From Oceanicola sp. 502str15 (GTDB taxonomy: Bacteria > Pseudomonadota > Alphaproteobacteria > Rhodobacterales > Rhodobacteraceae), in the NCBI RefSeq assembly GCF_024105635.1, contig NZ_WYDQ01000001.1, positions 3,534,501 through 3,598,500 of the forward strand: DNA of 64,000 nucleotides. Direction: 5' to 3'. The first letter of the stretch is position 1, and each line of letters opens with the position of its first letter. Both the position numbers and the translations under genes were made by a program. Shown here in pieces: positions 40,973 to 50,001 of this stretch. Under the pieces are notes generated by a model that saw nothing but the letters and a program-made list of their open reading frames with translations, was not told where the DNA came from and did not search any database.

Positions 40973-43491
40973 GCCTTGCCCAGTCGGCCCGGATCGCCCG
41001 GCGCGAGCTTCGTGGAGGCCTGCGCGGCTTCAAGGTGTTCCTTGCCTGCCTCGCCCTTGGCGTGGCCGCCATTGCCGCTGTCGGGCTGGTGCGCGAGAGC
41101 CTCTCCGGCGGGCTGATGCGCGAGGGCGCCACCATGCTTGGCGGCGATGCCGAGCTGCGGTTTACCTATCGCGCAGCGGGCGAGGCCGAGCAGAGCTGGA
41201 TGGCAGCGCAGGCGACCCGCGTTTCGGAGATCGTCGATTTTCGCTCCATGGCCCGCGCGGGGGAGAACACCGCGTTAACCCAGGTGAAGGGGGTGGATGA
41301 TATCTATCCGCTCTATGGCGAGGTTCGGCTGGAGCCCGCCATGCCGCTCGATGAGGCGCTGGCCGGCGCAAACGGCCTGCCCGGCGCGGTGATGGACCCC
41401 TCGCTGATGGCGCAGCTCGAACTCGAGGTGGGCGATACGTTTCAGCTTGGCACGGCGAGCTACCACCTCGCCGCCGCCCTCACGCTGGAGCCCGACGCCG
41501 CCGGCTCCGGCTTTTCGCTCGGGCCGCGCACGCTGCTCTACCGGGCGGATCTTGAAGGCTCGGGGCTGCTCGCCCCCGGCACGCTCTTTGAAACCAACTA
41601 TCGCCTCGCCCTGCCGCAGGGCACCGACCTTGCCGCGCTGCGCGATGAGGCCTTGGCGCAGTTCTCCGATGCAGGGGTGCGCTGGCGCGACAGCCGCAAT
41701 GGCGCGCCGGGGCTGAACCGCTTTGTCGACCGGATCAGCGCCTTCCTCGTGCTGGTCGGCCTCGCGGGCCTCGCCGTGGGTGGCGTGGGGGTGAGCGCGG
41801 CAGTGCGGGCCTATCTGGAACGCAAGACGCCGGTGATCGCCACGCTGAAAACGCTCGGGGCGACGCGCCGCACCATCCTCTGGGCCTATCTGATCCAGAT
41901 CGGGGCACTCTCGGCGCTGGGCATCGCCATCGGCCTCGCGCTCGGGGCACTGGCCGTGCTGCTGCTGGCCCCCGTGCTCGAGGCGCGGCTTCCCTTGCCG
42001 ACCGAGTTCACCGTCTACCCCGGCCCTCTGGCCGAGGCGGCGCTGTACGGGGCGCTGACGGCGCTGATCTTTACCCTCTGGCCGGTGAGCCGAGCCGAAG
42101 AGATCCGCCCGGCGCAGCTGTTCCGGGCCATGTCGGACACCCGCCGCCGCCTGCCGCGCTGGACGGTCATGCTGCTGACCGCGGGGCTTGCGGCGCTGCT
42201 CGTCGGCGCGGCGGCGTGGTTCTCGGGGCTCTGGGAGCTGACGCTCTGGGCCGCGCTCGGAGTCTGCTTTGCGCTGCTGCTGCTCCTCGCGGCGGCTTGG
42301 GCCATTCGCAGGCTTGCCCGCCGTCTGGCCCGCGCGGGCTTCGTGCGGGGCATCCCGGCGCTGCGGCTGGCGCTCGGCTCGGTGGGCGGGCCGGGGCAGG
42401 AGGCCTCGGCGGTGGTGCTCTCGCTCGGGCTCGGGCTTTCGGTGCTGGCGGCTGTGGGGCAGGTCTCGTCCAACATGCGGGCGGCGATCCAGGGCGATTT
42501 GCCCGATGTCGCGCCCTCCTTTTTCTTCATCGACATCCAGCCCGACCAGATCGTCCCCTTCCTCGCCCGGCTGGACGGCGATCCGGCCGTGACGCGGGTG
42601 GACACCGCGCCGATGCTGCGCGGCGTCGTCACCCGCATCAACGGCACGCCCGCCACCGAAATTGCCCCCGACCACTGGGTCGTGCGCGGCGATCGCGGCC
42701 TGACCTATGCCGCTGCCCAGCCGGACCGGGTGAGCGTGGTCGAGGGCGCGTGGTGGCCCGAAGATTACACCGGCCCGCCGCTGATGAGCTTTGCCGCCGA
42801 GGAGGCCGCCGAGATCGGCCTGAAGCTGGGCGACGAGATCACCGTCAACGTGCTGGGTCGCGAGATCACAGCCACCATCGCCAGCTTCCGCGAGGTCGAT
42901 TTTTCGACCATGGGCATCAACTTCGTCATGACCTTCAACGCGGCCGCCCTGCAGGGCGCGCCGCACAGCCACATTGCCACGGTCTATGCCGAGGCCGAGG
43001 CGGAGCCGGCGATCCTGCGCGACGTGTCGCAGACCTGGCCCAACATCACCGGGATCGGTGTGCGCGAGGCGATCAGCCGGGTGGCGGGGCTGATCGAGGG
43101 GATCGCGGCGGCCATCACCTACGGGGCGCTGGCCTCGCTGGTCACGGGCGGCGTTGTGCTCATCGGCGCGGCGGCGGCGGGCCAGCCCGCGCGCGAATTC
43201 GAGGCGGCGGTGCTGAAGACGCTGGGCGCGGTGCGCCGGCGGGTGCTGGCCTACCTCGTGCTGCGGGCGGCGCTTCTGGGGCTGGCTGCGGGGGTGGTTG
43301 CCATCGTCGCGGGCGGGCTTGCGGGCTGGGCGGTGACCACCTTCGTGATGGAGGGCACCTACACCTTCGAGCCGGTCTCGGCGCTGGCCATCGTTACCGG
43401 CGGGGTGCTGGCGACGCTGCTGGCGGGGCTGGGCTTTGCGCTGCGCCCGCTCGCCATGCCACCGGCGCGTGTGCTGCGCAGCGCGGAGTGA
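40969..43491 (+). CDS. ybbP: FtsX-type ABC permease, YbbP-like
   Basis: 840 residues with the ten-span plan of YbbP: one span at about 20-40, periplasmic domain, three spans (about 260-365), two more (about 400-455), a second periplasmic domain, and three at the C-terminus (about 705-835). The FtsX domain shows twice (TPVIATLKTLGATRRTI, FEAAVLKTLGAVRRRV). It forms the membrane part of the YbbAP exporter. Translationally coupled to ybbA. Confidence 0.92.
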   Translation: MSLAQSARIARRELRGGLRGFKVFLACLALGVAAIAAVGLVRESLSGGLMREGATMLGGDAELRFTYRAAGEAEQSWMAAQATRVSEIVDFRSMARAGENTALTQVKGVDDIYPLYGEVRLEPAMPLDEALAGANGLPGAVMDPSLMAQLELEVGDTFQLGTASYHLAAALTLEPDAAGSGFSLGPRTLLYRADLEGSGLLAPGTLFETNYRLALPQGTDLAALRDEALAQFSDAGVRWRDSRNGAPGLNRFVDRISAFLVLVGLAGLAVGGVGVSAAVRAYLERKTPVIATLKTLGATRRTILWAYLIQIGALSALGIAIGLALGALAVLLLAPVLEARLPLPTEFTVYPGPLAEAALYGALTALIFTLWPVSRAEEIRPAQLFRAMSDTRRRLPRWTVMLLTAGLAALLVGAAAWFSGLWELTLWAALGVCFALLLLLAAAWAIRRLARRLARAGFVRGIPALRLALGSVGGPGQEASAVVLSLGLGLSVLAAVGQVSSNMRAAIQGDLPDVAPSFFFIDIQPDQIVPFLARLDGDPAVTRVDTAPMLRGVVTRINGTPATEIAPDHWVVRGDRGLTYAAAQPDRVSVVEGAWWPEDYTGPPLMSFAAEEAAEIGLKLGDEITVNVLGREITATIASFREVDFSTMGINFVMTFNAAALQGAPHSHIATVYAEAEAEPAILRDVSQTWPNITGIGVREAISRVAGLIEGIAAAITYGALASLVTGGVVLIGAAAAGQPAREFEAAVLKTLGAVRRRVLAYLVLRAALLGLAAGVVAIVAGGLAGWAVTTFVMEGTYTFEPVSALAIVTGGVLATLLAGLGFALRPLAMPPARVLRSAE

Positions 43492-43660
43492 TGTCAAACG
43501 ACACATGGAGCGTCGCTAAGGCCTTGTGAACGCAGGGCTAACGGCATTTGTCACCAAAAACCATCTTCCCTTCCGTCGCGGCATTTGCAAGTCTCTGCGC
43601 ATCATTTCGGCTGCTGCCAATCCGGCGGGGCCGCCCATGTGAAGGGAAGGACGAAAAATC

Positions 43661-44371
43661 ATGATGCATCAATTCAAGACCCTGAGCGCCGTGGTCGCCA
43701 CCACTGCGATGGTCGCCCTCGGCAGCTCTGCCTGGGCACAGGACCAGGAAGGCCCCAACGCCTCTGACGGCGCTGGCGACGGCGAGGCTGGCGCCGTCGC
43801 GCAGATGGCCATGGCGCAGGATCTTTACGCCTACGGTTCGGCCAACAAGGATGCGCTGGCCATCGCCACCGCCGCCAAGATCGCCATGTCGGTCGAGGCC
43901 GAGGATGTGGAGCGCGAGAAGGAGACCTCCGACATCGAGGGCTTCGAGGGCGCGGAAGAGGGCGAGGGCGTCGATGCGCCGGTGACGCCCGAGATGATGC
44001 TGGCCGAGGCCGAAGAGCTGGCCGGTGAGGATGAGGCGCTCAAGTCGATGATCGCCGACATCAAGGCCGAAGGCTCCCGTGGCCGCATCGGGGGCGCCTC
44101 GCGCACCCTGTCGCGCCTGCCCGCCGGCAAGACCGACGTGTTCAAAGTGCCGTTCTTCGGTGGCCGTCTGGCCGAGCTGGCCATCGTCGGTGACGGCGAT
44201 GCGAACCTCGACCTCGTGGTGACGGACGAGGGCGGCAACGTGATCTGCCTCGACCGCAGCTACTCCGACAAGCTCTACTGCTCCTGGACCCCGAAGTGGG
44301 ATGGCTACTTCTTCATCGGCGTCCGCAACCAGGGCCGGATCCGCAACAGCTACTACATCCTGACGAACTGA
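43661..44371 (+). CDS. Periplasmic acidic protein of unknown function
   Basis: 236 residues. Signal peptide (MMHQFKTLSAVVATTAMVALGSSAWAQ), then a highly acidic segment (about 30-130, many Glu/Asp/Ala) and a C-terminal beta-rich domain (about 150-236: FKVPFFGGRLAELAIVGDGDANLDLVVTDEGGNVI...GYFFIGVRNQG) that resembles a bacterial pre-peptidase (PPC)-like sandwich. AAGGA lies before the start; ATG 43664 is also possible. Own terminator. Function unknown; a calcium-responsive or surface-binding role is only a guess. Confidence 0.7.
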   Translation: MMHQFKTLSAVVATTAMVALGSSAWAQDQEGPNASDGAGDGEAGAVAQMAMAQDLYAYGSANKDALAIATAAKIAMSVEAEDVEREKETSDIEGFEGAEEGEGVDAPVTPEMMLAEAEELAGEDEALKSMIADIKAEGSRGRIGGASRTLSRLPAGKTDVFKVPFFGGRLAELAIVGDGDANLDLVVTDEGGNVICLDRSYSDKLYCSWTPKWDGYFFIGVRNQGRIRNSYYILTN

Positions 44372-44401
44372 CCCTCCGGTCAGATCGCGCAGACAAGACA
44401 G

Positions 44402-44427
44402 GCGCCGCCGGTTCACCCCGGCGGCGC
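44402..44427 (+). terminator. Terminator hairpin after the acidic periplasmic protein gene
   Basis: Perfect 10-bp GC stem (44402-44411 with 44418-44427), 6-base loop, with only TTC downstream, 30 bp after the stop. Confidence 0.7.
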
Positions 44428-44556
44428 TTCGCGTTCCGGCGGCGGGGCGGGGCGGTTCGAATGGGGCATTGACCCCATACGATCGCGGCCCTGCAGCGGT
44501 CATCTTCCTCTCATCCGGTCGGCAATGACCACAACCAAGATGAAAGGACTACCAAG

Positions 44557-44991
44557 ATGAAACTCCACAAATTCATGGCTCTCCCCGCCCTCCTCGTCGC
44601 CACCGCCCTCTCCGGCTGCATCGAGATCGACCCCGGCCTGGTGCAGGACGCGCCGCCCGCCGGCCCGCAGAAGAAGGCGCTCAACGCCGCCTCGCTGAAC
44701 AACGGCGATACGGTCACGGTCAACGTCATTCAGGATGGCTCGGGCCGTGGCGGGCTGCTTCAGCTCTGCCTGCGCAACCAGGCGACCTGGGACAAGCGCT
44801 TCAGCGTGAATGGCGGCGGCTGGGTTACGGCCAAGCGCAACTCGACCCGCTGCACGCAGGTCGCGGCGGCCCCGGGTCAGCGGGTGAACTTCTCGCGCCA
44901 CACCATCAGCGGCTGGATCGACTCGGGCGGCAAGACCTACGACATGACCGATCGGGGCGGCTCGCGGATCGAGCTGGTCTGGCTTCAGTAA
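44557..44991 (+). CDS. Small lipoprotein of unknown function
   Basis: 144 residues. The signal peptide ends in the lipobox TALSGC (Cys about 21), so it is lipidated. The mature domain (about 45-144) is beta-rich with a Cys pair (LQLCLRN, STRCTQV) and no recognised fold. AAAGGA is 11 bases before the ATG. It lies in tandem with the acidic periplasmic protein but has a separate terminator on each side, so it is an independent unit. Confidence 0.7.
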   Translation: MKLHKFMALPALLVATALSGCIEIDPGLVQDAPPAGPQKKALNAASLNNGDTVTVNVIQDGSGRGGLLQLCLRNQATWDKRFSVNGGGWVTAKRNSTRCTQVAAAPGQRVNFSRHTISGWIDSGGKTYDMTDRGGSRIELVWLQ

Positions 44992-45065
44992 CCAGTTGGG
45001 CGCGGAGCGCCGGGGGCCGACATCGCCTCCGGTTCTCCAAGCCCGGTCCCGGGCCGACCGGGGCG

Positions 45066-45101
45066 CACCGGCCTGGCTGCCCCAGCCAGGCCGGTGTTTT
45101 T
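45066..45101 (+). terminator. Rho-independent terminator of the small lipoprotein gene
   Basis: Perfect 14-bp stem (45066-45079 with 45083-45096) with a 3-base loop, followed by TTTTT. Confidence 0.95.
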
Positions 45102-45150
45102 GCCGTTGTGTTGGGGGGGCGCCCGCAGAAGGGGACAGCCTGCGCGTGCT

Positions 45151-45981
45151 CTAGTGCCGCTTCGGGTCTGCCGGGTAGACGCCGAGAATCTTCACCTCTT
45201 CGGTGAAGTGCCCAAGCTCCTCCATCGCCAGCTTCACGTTGGCATCGTCGGGGTGGCCCTCGATATCGGAGTAGAACTGGGTGGCGGTGAAGGAGCCGCC
45301 GACCATGTAGCTTTCCAGCTTGGTCATGTTCACCCCGTTGGTCGCAAAGCCGCCCATCGCCTTGTAGAGCGCGGCCGGAATGTTGCGGACGCGGAAGACG
45401 AAGGTGGTCATCATGGTCTCTGCCCGGCGGGCGGATTGGGCCTTGGGCGCCATGATGAGAAAGCGGGTGGTGTTGTGGGCGTGGTCCTCGATGTGGCGGG
45501 CGAGGATATTCAGCCCGTAGATCTCGGCCGCGAGGTCGGAGGCCAGAACGCCCTCGTCGCGCGCGCCGCTGGCCTGCAGCTCTGCGGCGGCGCCGGCGCT
45601 GTCGGCCGCGGCCTCGCCGGCGATTCCGTTCTCGGTGAGGAAGGCGGCGCATTGCGGCAGGAGCACGAGGTGGGCCCGCACCTTCTTGACCTCTTCCAGC
45701 GTGACGCCGGGCAGCGCCATCAGCGAGATGTGCACCCGCACGAAGGCCTCATCGACAATGTGCAGCCCGCTCTGGGGCAGCAGGCGGTGAATGTCGGCCA
45801 CGCGGCCATAGGTGGAGTTCTCGACCGGCAGCATCGCCTGCGCCGCCTCGCCGCTGCGCACCGCCTCGATGACGTCTTCGAAGTTGCGGCAGGGGAGGGC
45901 CTCCATATCGGGCCGCGCATCGGCGCAGGCCTGATGCGAATAGGCCCCGAGCTCTCCTTGAAATGCGATCCGGCCGGTCAT
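45151..45981 (-). CDS. pheA: Prephenate dehydratase
   Basis: 276 residues, the monofunctional type without chorismate mutase. The PDT domain shows IAFQGELGAYSHQA, LPVENSTYGRV and NTTRFLIM (the TRF motif with catalytic Thr); the ACT regulatory domain (about 195-270) has the ESYMVGGSF pocket that binds phenylalanine. It makes phenylpyruvate for phenylalanine synthesis. Monocistronic, divergent from the cytochrome c gene (131 bp between starts). Confidence 0.96.
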   Translation of the reverse strand: MTGRIAFQGELGAYSHQACADARPDMEALPCRNFEDVIEAVRSGEAAQAMLPVENSTYGRVADIHRLLPQSGLHIVDEAFVRVHISLMALPGVTLEEVKKVRAHLVLLPQCAAFLTENGIAGEAAADSAGAAAELQASGARDEGVLASDLAAEIYGLNILARHIEDHAHNTTRFLIMAPKAQSARRAETMMTTFVFRVRNIPAALYKAMGGFATNGVNMTKLESYMVGGSFTATQFYSDIEGHPDDANVKLAMEELGHFTEEVKILGVYPADPKRH

Positions 45982-46112
45982 CCTTGCCTCTCCGCTGACA
46001 ATTCACACAAATTTTTGCCCCCTCGGGCGTTTGGTCGCGCCTGATACGTCTTGCGGGGCAGGGGGGGAAGCGCGTAGAACGCGCCAAACCCACACCACGG
46101 ACAGGATGCGAC

Positions 46113-46640
46113 ATGTTCGACACAATGACGATGGTCAAGGCATTTGGCTGGCTTTGCGGCGCGCTGCTGATCTATCTGCTCATCAACTGGGCCGGTGAAT
46201 CGCTTTATGCGATGAACGCCGGTGGCCACGGTGAAGAGGGCGAAGAGCACGCTCAGGGCTACATCATCGAAGTGGCCGAAAGCACCGATGGCGGCACCGC
46301 CGAGGAAGATGCCGGACCGGCCTTCGAAGAGGTCTTTGCCGCGGCCGATGCCGCCAAGGGCGAAAAGGTCTTCGGCAAGTGCAAGGCCTGCCACAAGCTC
46401 GACGGTTCCAACGGCACCGGCCCGCACCTCGACGGTGTGGTTGATCGCGCCGTCGGCAGCGTTGACGGCTATACCTACTCCAGCGCCATGGCCGAGCACG
46501 GCGGCACCTGGACCCCGGAAGAGCTGAGCCATTTCCTCGAGAACCCCAAGGGCTACGTCAGCGGCACCAAGATGAGCTTTGCCGGCCTGCGCAAGATCGA
46601 GGATCGCGCCAACGTGATCGCCTATCTGCAGGCGCAGTAA
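46113..46640 (+). CDS. Membrane-anchored cytochrome c (CycM/c552 type)
   Basis: 175 residues. One membrane span (about 8-27), an acidic Ala/Glu linker (35-78) and a class I cytochrome c domain with heme motif CKACH (90-94) and axial Met154 (GTKMSFAGL). Anchored cytochromes of this kind (cytochrome cy/CycM) carry electrons from the bc1 complex to terminal oxidases in alphaproteobacteria. It could serve the cbb3 oxidase encoded further right, but this is inference. AGGA precedes the ATG. Confidence 0.92.
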   Translation: MFDTMTMVKAFGWLCGALLIYLLINWAGESLYAMNAGGHGEEGEEHAQGYIIEVAESTDGGTAEEDAGPAFEEVFAAADAAKGEKVFGKCKACHKLDGSNGTGPHLDGVVDRAVGSVDGYTYSSAMAEHGGTWTPEELSHFLENPKGYVSGTKMSFAGLRKIEDRANVIAYLQAQ

Positions 46641-46664
46641 GCGCCACGCGCAAAAACAGTTGCG

Positions 46665-46702
46665 GGGCCGCCCACGGGAGACCGGGGCGGCCCTTTTCTT
46701 TT
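46665..46702 (+). terminator. Rho-independent terminator of the cytochrome c gene
   Basis: Perfect 9-bp stem (46665-46673 with 46685-46693) with an 11-base loop, followed by TTTTCTTTT. Confidence 0.93.
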
Positions 46703-46756
46703 GTTACGGCCCGATCCCTCGCGTCGCCATCACGAGGTTTCAACTTGCAAGCCGGG

Positions 46757-46806
46757 ACCGGGGGCATTTAGCTAAATTTAACGATGTCTTGGTGAAATGC
46801 CCCGGT
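46757..46806. promoter_or_regulatory. Inverted repeat upstream of the yejA-like gene
   Basis: GGGGCATTT (46761-46769) and AAATGCCCC (46795-46803) are perfect 9-bp arms; with one bulged G the pairing extends to ACCG...CGGT (46757-46806). The spacer is AT-rich. It lies 38 bp before the probable start of yejA and may be an operator or a leader hairpin. Confidence 0.55.
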
Positions 46807-46844
46807 ACGGGGCCAGCACCTGCACGACCTGAGAGGATTTCGAT

Positions 46845-48773
46845 TTGCGCCATATGCCCATGCCAGCCCGAACCGCCGTTGCCACAGCTGCCCTCGAGGT
46901 GAAGAGGCGAGGGCTTCTGGCCATGGGGGCCGGGCTGGGGCTGGCGTTGATTCTGGCGGCGCTCCCGGCGCTTGCGCAGGACACGATCACCCGCCACGGG
47001 ATCACGACCTTTCCGGGGGGCGAGCTGAAGTACGGCCCCGACTACGCGCACCTCGACTACGTGAACCCCGATGCGCCCAAGGGCGGCGAAATCTCGGAAT
47101 GGGCCTTTGGCGGCTTCGACAACTGGAATCCCTACACCATCAACGGTCGCGCCGCTGCGCTGGCCAGCGCCCCGCACGAAAGCCTGCTGGTGGGCACCGC
47201 CGACGAGATCGGCTCGGAATACGGGTTGCTGGCCGAAAGCCTCGAATACCCCGAAGACCGCTCCTGGGTGATCTTCACCCTGCGCGAAGGCATCACCTTT
47301 TCCGACGGCTCGCCGCTGACCGCCGAGGACGTGGAGTTCTCCTACGAGCTGTTCCGCGAGAAGGGCCTGCCCAGCTACCGCGAGATCCTCTCGGCCTCGG
47401 TCGAGAGCGCCGAGGTGATCGACGCACGGCACATCAAGTTCACCTTCACGGCCGAGAAGGAAAAGCGCGACCTGATCCAGATGGTCGGCGGCCTCGCCAT
47501 CTTTTCCAGGGCGCAGTACGAGGCCGAGAAGATGGACCTCGAAGAGCCGCAGAACACGCCCTGGATCGGCTCGGGCCCCTATGTGGTGGACCTGTCGCGC
47601 AGCGAGCTCGGCAAAACCGTGGTTGTGACCCGCAACCCCGACTACTGGGGCGAGGATCTGCCCATCAACATCGGGCGCAACAACTTCGATGCGATGCGGA
47701 TCGAGTACTTTGCCGATTACGCCGTGGCGCTCGAGGGCTTCAAGGGCGGGGCCTACCAGTTTCGCAACGAGGCCAGCTCCAAGGACTGGGCCACCGGCTA
47801 TGACTTTCCGGCGGTCGAGAAGGGCTGGGTGGTAAAGCGCGAGCTGGAGCATGGCCGCCTCGCACCGGGCCAGAGCTTCATCTACAATCTCCGCCGCCCG
47901 CAGTTGCAGGATGCGCGGGTGCGCGAGGCCATCGGGCTGATGTTCAACTTCGAATGGTCGAACGAAAAGCTGTTCTACGGCATCTACAGCCGGGTGAATT
48001 CTTTCTGGGAAAACACCGACCTCGCCGCGACCGGCCTGCCCAGCGAGGCCGAGCTGGCCCTGCTGGAGCCGCTGCGCGCCGACATTCCCGAGGCGGTGTT
48101 TACCGAAGAGCCCTTCACCGAGACCACCTCCGATCCGGGCAGCGCCACCGACCGGCGCAACCTGCGCAAGGCGAACCGTCTGCTTGACGAGGCCGGGTGG
48201 AGCGAGTTCAACAGCTCCGGGCTGCGGGTGAAGGATGGCCAGACCCTGCGGATCGAGTTTCTGAACGACAGCCAGACCTTCGACCGAGTGATAAACCCCT
48301 TCGTCGAAAACCTCCGCGCCGCCGGCATCGACGCCGTGCACCAGCGGGTCGACAATGCCTCCGCCACCGAGCGCGAGCGCCCGCCGAGCTACGATTTCGA
48401 TATCGTCACCGGCTTCCTGCAGACCGGCTACATCCCCGGCGACGGGCTGAAGCAGTATTTCGGCGGCGAAACCGCCGATACCTCGACCTTCAACAAGATG
48501 GGCCTGAACAACCCGGCGGTGGATTCGCTGATCGAGAGCGTGAAGGCCGCCAACAACGAGGAAGAGCTGCGGGTTGCGATCTCGGCGCTCGACCGGGTGC
48601 TGCGGGCGCTGAAGTTCCGCACCGGACAGTGGCACAAGGCGGCCGATACGGTGGCCTATTACGATATCTACGAACACCCCGACCCGCTGCCGCCCTATGC
48701 CCTCGGCGAACTGGACTTCTGGTGGTATAACGCCGAGAAGGCCGAGAAGCTGAAAGCGGCCGGCGCGTTTTGA
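46845..48773 (+). CDS. yejA: Oligopeptide-binding protein, YejA-like
   Basis: 642 residues from a TTG start (AGAGGA 8 bases upstream); ATG 46854 is an alternative. A basic n-region and hydrophobic core (about 22-44) form the signal peptide. The mature protein is a cluster C periplasmic solute-binding protein (HGITTFPGGELKYGPDYAHLDYVNPDAPKGG; IGSGPYVV; RNPDYWG). YejA-type proteins import oligopeptides and, in Escherichia coli, microcin C. First gene of a five-gene unit yejA-B-E-F-HAD. Confidence 0.9.
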   Translation: MRHMPMPARTAVATAALEVKRRGLLAMGAGLGLALILAALPALAQDTITRHGITTFPGGELKYGPDYAHLDYVNPDAPKGGEISEWAFGGFDNWNPYTINGRAAALASAPHESLLVGTADEIGSEYGLLAESLEYPEDRSWVIFTLREGITFSDGSPLTAEDVEFSYELFREKGLPSYREILSASVESAEVIDARHIKFTFTAEKEKRDLIQMVGGLAIFSRAQYEAEKMDLEEPQNTPWIGSGPYVVDLSRSELGKTVVVTRNPDYWGEDLPINIGRNNFDAMRIEYFADYAVALEGFKGGAYQFRNEASSKDWATGYDFPAVEKGWVVKRELEHGRLAPGQSFIYNLRRPQLQDARVREAIGLMFNFEWSNEKLFYGIYSRVNSFWENTDLAATGLPSEAELALLEPLRADIPEAVFTEEPFTETTSDPGSATDRRNLRKANRLLDEAGWSEFNSSGLRVKDGQTLRIEFLNDSQTFDRVINPFVENLRAAGIDAVHQRVDNASATERERPPSYDFDIVTGFLQTGYIPGDGLKQYFGGETADTSTFNKMGLNNPAVDSLIESVKAANNEEELRVAISALDRVLRALKFRTGQWHKAADTVAYYDIYEHPDPLPPYALGELDFWWYNAEKAEKLKAAGAF

Positions 48774-48819
48774 GCGGCGCGTGAGCAGAACAAGAAGAAC
48801 GCAGGCGAAAAGGCTCTAG

Positions 48820-50001
48820 ATGAGCGCATATATTCTCAGGCGACTGTTGCTCATTATCCCGACGCTGTTCGGGATAATGCTGGTGAACTTCGTGCTTACC
48901 CAATTCGTGCCCGGCGGCCCGATCGAGGCGGTCATTGCCCGCGTCGAGCAGGGCGAGGGCGCGGGCGACAACGTGACGGGCGGTGCCGATGCCGGCCAGC
49001 AGTTCGATGACGGTGCCGACGAGCGCTACCAGGGTGCGCGCGGCCTGTCGCCCGAGTTCCTGGCCCAGCTCGAGGTGCAGATGGGCTTTGCCCGCGTCAT
49101 CTGCGAAGAGGGCTACACCCCGCGCAACGGCGAAGAAATCACCCATCGGGACCTCTCTGCGGAAGAATGCAGCAAGGTCGATATCGGCATGTTCGAGCGG
49201 TTCTTCATTTTGATGGGCCAGTATGTGACCTTCGACTTCGGGGAGAGCTACTTCAAGTCGAAGTCGGTGGTGAGCCTCGTGATCGAGAAGATGCCGGTGT
49301 CGATCACGCTGGGGCTGTGGTCGACGCTGATCGCCTATCTCATCTCGATCCCGCTGGGCATCCGCAAGGCGGTGCGGGACGGTTCGCGGTTCGATACGTG
49401 GTCGTCGGGCGTGATCGTGGCGGCCTATGCCATCCCCGGCTTCATCTTTGCCATCCTGCTGCTGGTGCTCTTTGCCGGGGGCTCCTACTGGAAGATCTTC
49501 CCCCTGCGCGGCCTCACCTCGCCAAACGCGATCTGGGAAGACCTGAGCCTCTGGGGCAAGGCGCTGGATTACCTGTGGCACATCTTCCTGCCGGTGCTGG
49601 CCAGCTCCATCGCCGGCTTTGCCTCGCTGACGCTGCTGACCAAGAACAGCTTTCTGGACGAGATCAAGAAGCAGTATGTCATCACCGCACGCGCCAAGGG
49701 GCTGAGCGAGCGCAAGGTGCTTTACGGCCATGTCTTCCGCAATGCGATGCTGATCGTGATCGCAGGCTTTCCGGGCGCCTTCCTCGGCGTATTCTTCGGC
49801 TCGTCGCTGGTGATCGAATGGCTGTTCTCACTCGACGGGCTGGGGCGGCTGGGATTTGAATCGGTGGTGGACCGCGACTACCCGGTGGTCTTCGGCACGC
49901 TTTTCGTCTTCGGGCTGATCGGCCTGCTGGTGAACATCCTCAGCGATCTCATGTATGTCTTCGTCGATCCGCGGATCGACTTCGAGCGGAGGGCAGGCTG
50001 A
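48820..50001 (+). CDS. yejB: Oligopeptide ABC permease, YejB-like
   Basis: 393 residues. DppB-type permease: the first span is at 10-30 (LLLIIPTLFGIMLVNFVLTQF), a ~100-residue periplasmic insert follows, then five further spans and the EAA loop (ITARAKGLSERKVLYGHVFRNAML). The insert carries two Cys (ICEEG, AEECSKV). It forms the pore with YejE. Its stop overlaps the yejE start by one base (TGATG). Confidence 0.93.
   Translation: MSAYILRRLLLIIPTLFGIMLVNFVLTQFVPGGPIEAVIARVEQGEGAGDNVTGGADAGQQFDDGADERYQGARGLSPEFLAQLEVQMGFARVICEEGYTPRNGEEITHRDLSAEECSKVDIGMFERFFILMGQYVTFDFGESYFKSKSVVSLVIEKMPVSITLGLWSTLIAYLISIPLGIRKAVRDGSRFDTWSSGVIVAAYAIPGFIFAILLLVLFAGGSYWKIFPLRGLTSPNAIWEDLSLWGKALDYLWHIFLPVLASSIAGFASLTLLTKNSFLDEIKKQYVITARAKGLSERKVLYGHVFRNAMLIVIAGFPGAFLGVFFGSSLVIEWLFSLDGLGRLGFESVVDRDYPVVFGTLFVFGLIGLLVNILSDLMYVFVDPRIDFERRAG

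Noticed and set aside
41275..43506. 743-codon open frame antisense to ybbP
   Set aside because: The plus-strand permease is clear; the mirror frame is arginine/glutamine-rich and has no homology features.
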